This document shows positions 4,866-8,268 of a DNA stretch of 8,268 bases, in pieces. Under the pieces are notes generated by a model. That model was not told the origin of the DNA, did no database searches, and saw only the letters and a list, made by a program, of their open reading frames with translations. Position 1 is the first letter of the stretch. Each line of letters begins with the position of its first letter. The position numbers were made by a program, and so were the translations under genes. Origin of the DNA: JBIIUJ01 sp044340025 (GTDB lineage Bacteria > Pseudomonadota > Alphaproteobacteria > Caulobacterales > Aquidulcibacteraceae); NCBI GenBank assembly GCA_044340025.1, contig JBIIUJ010000244.1, positions 1 through 8,268 of the forward strand, given 5' to 3'.

Positions 4866-6419
4866 ATGACTGCGTCATGGCAGCAATCGGCGACCGGCGC
4901 GCGATTCGTGATGCGCGCGTTGGCCCGCTATCCCGATCGTATCGCATTCCGCACGGCGGACCAGTCTATCACCTACCGGGCGACCCTCGATCTCATCGGC
5001 CGCATGCAGGGCGTATTGTCTGCGGCGGGGGTTGGGCGCGGCGACATCGTCGCCGGCCTTGCAGCCAACCGGTACGAGGCCTGGTGCGCAGGGGTGGCGT
5101 GCCACGGTCTTGGGGCCGCAACAACTGCACTCCATCCGTTCGGATCTCTCCAGGATCATCTCGCGCAGATCAGCGATTCGGGCGCGGACACGCTGGTTCT
5201 CGACCCATTCTACGGCGATCGGGCCGAGGAACTCGCCGCACGTGCGTCCGTGCGCACAGCCTTCACGCTGGGCCCGACGTCGTTCGGCGTCGATGTTTTG
5301 GGAGCAGCCAAAGACAACGCGGCCAGTCCCAGAGACTTGTCCCGCCCCGACGATCTTGCGATGCTGAACTACACGGGCGGCACGACCGGTCGCCCGAAAG
5401 GCGTGCAGCGCAGCCATTGCGAACTCACCGCAGGTTCGGTGGCGATTCTCGCAGGCTTCCCGTTGCCGCAGACGCCGCGCTACGTCGCCGCCGCCCCGAT
5501 CAGTCATGCCGCTGGGATGTTCGTTGCGCCCGTGCTAGCGTGCGGGGGCACGGTTGACCTCATGGCAGGGTTCGATCCTGGAGCGGTGATCCGCCGGATT
5601 CGGGAGACACAGGCCAACATGTCACTGTTGGTGCCGTCCATGATCTACGCGTTGCTGGACAGCTCGGACTGGGAGCCGGCTGACGTCCGCACGCTCGAAC
5701 TGCTGGTGTACGGAGCCTCACCCATGTCACCGTCGCGCTTGCAGGAAGGCCTGGACCGGATCGGTCCTGTATTCTGCCAGCTTTACGGACAGACGGAGTG
5801 CTTTGTCATTTCTGCTTTGCATCCGGACGATCATCGTAGCGATCAAACGGACCTTCTGACGTCCGCTGGCCACCCGCTTCCCGATTGCGACGTGCGCATG
5901 GTCGATCCGGACGGCCGCGAGGTCGGGCCCGGCGACCGCGGAGAGATCTGCGTGCGCGCGCCCTACGCGATGGCCGGCTACTGGCGACAGCCGGATCTGA
6001 CGGCGTCGACGATCCGGGATGGCTGGATTCACACCGGCGACATCGGATGTCTGGACCCTGAGGGCCGCCTCTTTATCGTCGACCGCAAGAAGGACATGGT
6101 AATCTCCGGCGGCTTCAACATCTATCCGCGCGAGATCGAGGATGAGCTGGCGAAGCACCCCGCAGTCGCCGCGGTCGGCGTGATCGGCGTGCCGGACCCC
6201 CGCTGGGGTGAGGCCGTGAAGGCCTACGTAACCCTGCGGCCTGGCTTCGATCCCCCCGAGGACGTGCTCGCGGAGTGGATCCGATCCCGGAAGGGGCCGA
6301 CCCATGTGCCGAAGTCCTTCGAGTTCGTCGGCCAGCTGCCCCTGACCCCGCTCGGGAAGATCGACAAGGCGGCATTGCGCGCACCGTGGTGGAGCAGCAC
6401 GGTCCGCGGGGTGAACTGA
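4866..6419 (+). CDS. Acyl-CoA synthetase (class I adenylate-forming, AMP-dependent)
   Basis: ATP-dependent ligase that converts a carboxylic acid to its CoA thioester through an acyl-adenylate; cytoplasmic, and probably the entry step of this pathway. At 517 residues it has normal family length, and all core motifs are present. They are the phosphate-binding loop YTGGTTGRPKG (169-179), YGQTE (307-311), HTGD (389-392) with the ATP-ribose Asp392, the hinge DRKKDMVISGGFNIYPREIE (from D406), and PLTPLGKIDK with the adenylation Lys498. The enzyme looks intact and active. GGAGG (4857-4861) precedes the ATG by 4 nt. The nitronate monooxygenase-like gene follows after 3 nt, so the two are co-transcribed and probably coupled. 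The synthetase motifs are general; chain length or ring type of the substrate cannot be read, and the family also includes short-, medium- and long-chain, cyclohexane- and aryl-acid ligases. Confidence 0.95.
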   Translation: MTASWQQSATGARFVMRALARYPDRIAFRTADQSITYRATLDLIGRMQGVLSAAGVGRGDIVAGLAANRYEAWCAGVACHGLGAATTALHPFGSLQDHLAQISDSGADTLVLDPFYGDRAEELAARASVRTAFTLGPTSFGVDVLGAAKDNAASPRDLSRPDDLAMLNYTGGTTGRPKGVQRSHCELTAGSVAILAGFPLPQTPRYVAAAPISHAAGMFVAPVLACGGTVDLMAGFDPGAVIRRIRETQANMSLLVPSMIYALLDSSDWEPADVRTLELLVYGASPMSPSRLQEGLDRIGPVFCQLYGQTECFVISALHPDDHRSDQTDLLTSAGHPLPDCDVRMVDPDGREVGPGDRGEICVRAPYAMAGYWRQPDLTASTIRDGWIHTGDIGCLDPEGRLFIVDRKKDMVISGGFNIYPREIEDELAKHPAVAAVGVIGVPDPRWGEAVKAYVTLRPGFDPPEDVLAEWIRSRKGPTHVPKSFEFVGQLPLTPLGKIDKAALRAPWWSSTVRGVN

Positions 6420-6422
6420 GCG

Positions 6423-7412
6423 ATGGCCCTACCGCCGCAGCTTCTGCGTCGATTGACGTTGCCGCTCATCGCAGCGCCGATGTTCACCGTGTCCAGTCCT
6501 GAACTGGTGATTGCGGCTTGTCAGGCCGGTATTGTGGGAGCGTTCCCCACAGCGAACTGCCGGACGCCGGCGGAGCTGGACGCATGGCTCAAGCATCTGG
6601 GAGACGCGTTGCAGGACACCGACGCTCCCTTCTGTGCCAATCTGGTGGTCCGTCGGCCCGACCTCGCTGCCCATCTCGACCGCCTTTGCGCGCATCGGGT
6701 GGAGATGGTCATCGTGAGCGTTGGTTCCCCTGCGCCCGTGGTCGCCCCGCTGCATGAGGTCGGCGCGCTCGTCTTCTGTGATGTCGCAACGGTCGCACAG
6801 GCGCGCAAGGCGATCGCGGCGGGGGTCGATGGATTGATCCTGCTGACGGCGGGGGCCGGTGGTCAGACGGGGTCGCTCAACGGACTTGCTTTCGTGCGCA
6901 CGGTCCGCGGCTTCTTCGACGGTCCGCTTGTGCTGGCTGGCGGCATCGGCGACGGAGCTGCGCTCTGGGCGGCCATGTCTCTGGGATGCGACCTTGGCTA
7001 CATGGGGACGCGGTTCATCGCGACGACCGAAAGCGCGGCCCCGAACGCCTACCGACAGATGCTGATCGAAAGCACTCCGGACGACATTCTGGTGACCGAC
7101 GCCTTCACCGGATTGCCTACAGCCATGCTGGCCCCGTCGCTTCGTGCGGCCGGGATCGACCCGCGTACGGTCGCCGCTGAAGAGCGCCAGGCGTCGGCTT
7201 CGCGCGTCTTCAACGACGCGCCGGAGCAGCCGGCGCCGAGCCGCTGGCGCGATTTGTGGAGCGCGGGCCATTCTGTAGGCAGCGTCGACGCTGTCCTGCC
7301 GGTTCGTGACTTGGTTGCCCGGACCCGCCGGGAGTTCGCAGAAGCCGCAGCCCAGTCCTGCCGCTCGATCTGGGTGATGGATCGCAGCTTGTCCGACAAC
7401 CCGATTTTGTAG
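6423..7412 (+). CDS. Nitronate monooxygenase-like FMN protein (2-nitropropane dioxygenase fold)
   Basis: FMN-binding TIM-barrel protein of 329 residues. N-terminal PLIAAPMFTVSSPELV is the usual flavin-site opening. LAGGIGDG (172-178 region) and MGTRFIATTES (194-204) are the phosphate-binding and late-barrel signatures. The loop that in nitronate monooxygenases reads AGGH, with the catalytic His, is here TAGAGGQTG, with Gln148 in its place, so true nitronate oxidation is doubtful. This branch may act instead as an enoyl/acyl-CoA-linked flavin oxidoreductase; in the databases such proteins are usually just labelled nitronate monooxygenase. The ATG follows the synthetase stop by 3 nt with only a weak Shine-Dalgarno, consistent with reinitiation. 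The gene ends 24 bp from the convergent acyl-CoA dehydrogenase gene. Fold certain, reaction unknown. Confidence 0.88.
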   Translation: MALPPQLLRRLTLPLIAAPMFTVSSPELVIAACQAGIVGAFPTANCRTPAELDAWLKHLGDALQDTDAPFCANLVVRRPDLAAHLDRLCAHRVEMVIVSVGSPAPVVAPLHEVGALVFCDVATVAQARKAIAAGVDGLILLTAGAGGQTGSLNGLAFVRTVRGFFDGPLVLAGGIGDGAALWAAMSLGCDLGYMGTRFIATTESAAPNAYRQMLIESTPDDILVTDAFTGLPTAMLAPSLRAAGIDPRTVAAEERQASASRVFNDAPEQPAPSRWRDLWSAGHSVGSVDAVLPVRDLVARTRREFAEAAAQSCRSIWVMDRSLSDNPIL

Positions 7413-7436
7413 GGTCGCCGCCCGGTCTTGTTCGGC

Positions 7437-8268
7437 CTACAGGAAAAGCGCCTCTGGCGGCAGCCCCGCGTGGGGCGGCGGACTGTCCGAACCGATAGCG
7501 GCAGCTACCGCTAGGGATTGCCTCAAGATCAATTGGGCCATGCACAGCGCGCATGCACGCTTGGCTGGCGCTGGGCCATCGGCCCTGCCGCGCAAGGCGG
7601 CGAGCTGGCGCAACCAAAGCCACGCCACAACCGTATCGCCCACGGCCAATGCAAACGGGCTGGCCCAGGCGCGCGCGCTTGCCTCATCCCCGGCAGCCAG
7701 CCGACGCGTGCAGACCTCCAGCGTCCTGACTGCATCCCGCAGGATGTCGGCCAGAACCTGCTCTTGGGGTCCCTCCGCTGCAGCACAGTCCGATGCAATT
7801 CGCGCCAACAGCTTTGCCAAAACTGCACCGCCATCCCGACACACCCCGCGCAGAACCACGTCGATTGCAAGAATCCCGTTCGCGCCCTCGTGAATCGGAT
7901 TGAGGCGCTGGTCACGGAAAAGCCGTTCCACGGGGTGATCGCGCACATACCCGGCCCCGCCCATCACCTGGATCGCCAGAGAGTTCGCCTCGAGACCTCG
8001 CTCGGAACACCACAGCTTGACCAGCGGCGTGAGGACCGCAAGCAGGCTTGCTGCGTCGTCAGCCGCCGCCGCATCCGGATGGGTCGCCGCGTCGTCGACC
8101 AGTCGGGCGGCGAACAGGCACAGGCAAAGACCGCCCTCGCTGACGGCTCGCTGGATCAGAAGCATGCGCTGAACGTCAGCATGGGCCGCAATTGCGACGG
8201 GCTCGCCCGTCGCTGCGCTGCGCCCCTGCACACGTGTTCGAGCATAGTCGGCGCTGTAGCGAAAGCCG
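7437..8268 (-). CDS. Acyl-CoA dehydrogenase, FadE-type, C-terminal part; runs off right edge
   Basis: Flavoenzyme family that introduces an alpha-beta double bond in acyl-CoA thioesters, passing electrons to an electron-transfer flavoprotein. 276 codons are visible; the frame stays open to the right edge, so the N-terminal half and start are missing. The visible part includes GFRYSADYARTRVQGR at the edge, LTPLVKLWCSERG, the motif AIQVMGGAGYVRDHPVERLF and RDQRLNPIHEGANGI. The Glu codon at 7887-7889 in IHEG is at the position of the catalytic base in this long subclass. About 140 further residues after that point fit the extra C-terminal helical domain of FadE-like enzymes of roughly 590 residues. 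The gene converges on the flavoprotein gene with a 24-bp gap and no clear terminator between. Its position suggests it oxidises the CoA ester made by the neighbouring synthetase. Confidence 0.93.
   Translation of the reverse strand, partial: GFRYSADYARTRVQGRSAATGEPVAIAAHADVQRMLLIQRAVSEGGLCLCLFAARLVDDAATHPDAAAADDAASLLAVLTPLVKLWCSERGLEANSLAIQVMGGAGYVRDHPVERLFRDQRLNPIHEGANGILAIDVVLRGVCRDGGAVLAKLLARIASDCAAAEGPQEQVLADILRDAVRTLEVCTRRLAAGDEASARAWASPFALAVGDTVVAWLWLRQLAALRGRADGPAPAKRACALCMAQLILRQSLAVAAAIGSDSPPPHAGLPPEALFL

Noticed and set aside
4772..5557. A plus-strand ORF of 261 codons
   Set aside because: It overlaps the acyl-CoA synthetase in another frame and is rich in Arg and Ser without domain motifs.
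6429..7271. A minus-strand ORF of 280 codons
   Set aside because: Antisense shadow of the nitronate monooxygenase-like gene with no recognisable motif.
7413..7436. A shared bidirectional terminator between the convergent genes
   Set aside because: The 24-bp gap has no clear stem with a T-run on either strand.
1..8268. tRNA genes, CRISPR repeats, terminal inverted repeats or a transposase
   Set aside because: None was visible on reading through; apart from the recombinase module there is no insertion-sequence signature.

Overview
The window is GC-rich, densely packed bacterial DNA. It uses GTG and TTG starts and has 4-bp gene overlaps. The gene families point to an alphaproteobacterium, possibly a sphingomonad or Caulobacterales relative; the sequence alone does not fix the genus. 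No rRNA, tRNA, CRISPR array or complete insertion sequence was seen.

Left part (1-1260, minus strand): the end of a mobile or integrative element. A serine recombinase runs off the left edge. It is preceded, with an ATGA overlap, by a DUF2924 gene that has lost its 5' end. Directly upstream, in the same frame and separated only by one TGA, lie the first 50 codons of a CurA-like NADP-dependent oxidoreductase that has lost the rest of its length. A recombination junction therefore lies at about 1081-1126.

Middle left (1261-3624 and 3621-4592, plus strand): a divergent regulatory region of about 250 bp, then three translationally chained genes. These are a GntR/FadR-type regulator, a DUF1254/DUF1214 protein with a Tat-like export signal, and a double-hotdog MaoC-like protein. 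Each junction is a GTGA overlap.

Middle right (4593-7412, plus strand): a 273-bp gap holds possible stem-loops and a good promoter, with an inverted repeat (TGATAC-N6-GTATCA) lying over its -10 box. It precedes an acyl-CoA synthetase and, 3 nt later, a nitronate monooxygenase-like flavoprotein with Gln where the usual catalytic His would be. Right part (7437-8268, minus strand): the C-terminal half of a FadE-type acyl-CoA dehydrogenase, convergent with the flavoprotein gene at a distance of 24 bp and running off the right edge.

Read together, CoA ligase, acyl-CoA dehydrogenase, hotdog hydratase-like protein, flavin oxidoreductase and quinone reductase-like fragment look like a catabolic cluster. 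It would activate an unidentified carboxylic acid to its CoA thioester and oxidise it, under a GntR regulator and probably a second regulator not in the window. The substrate cannot be named from the sequence. The least explained part is the exported DUF1254/DUF1214 protein locked into this otherwise cytoplasmic operon.
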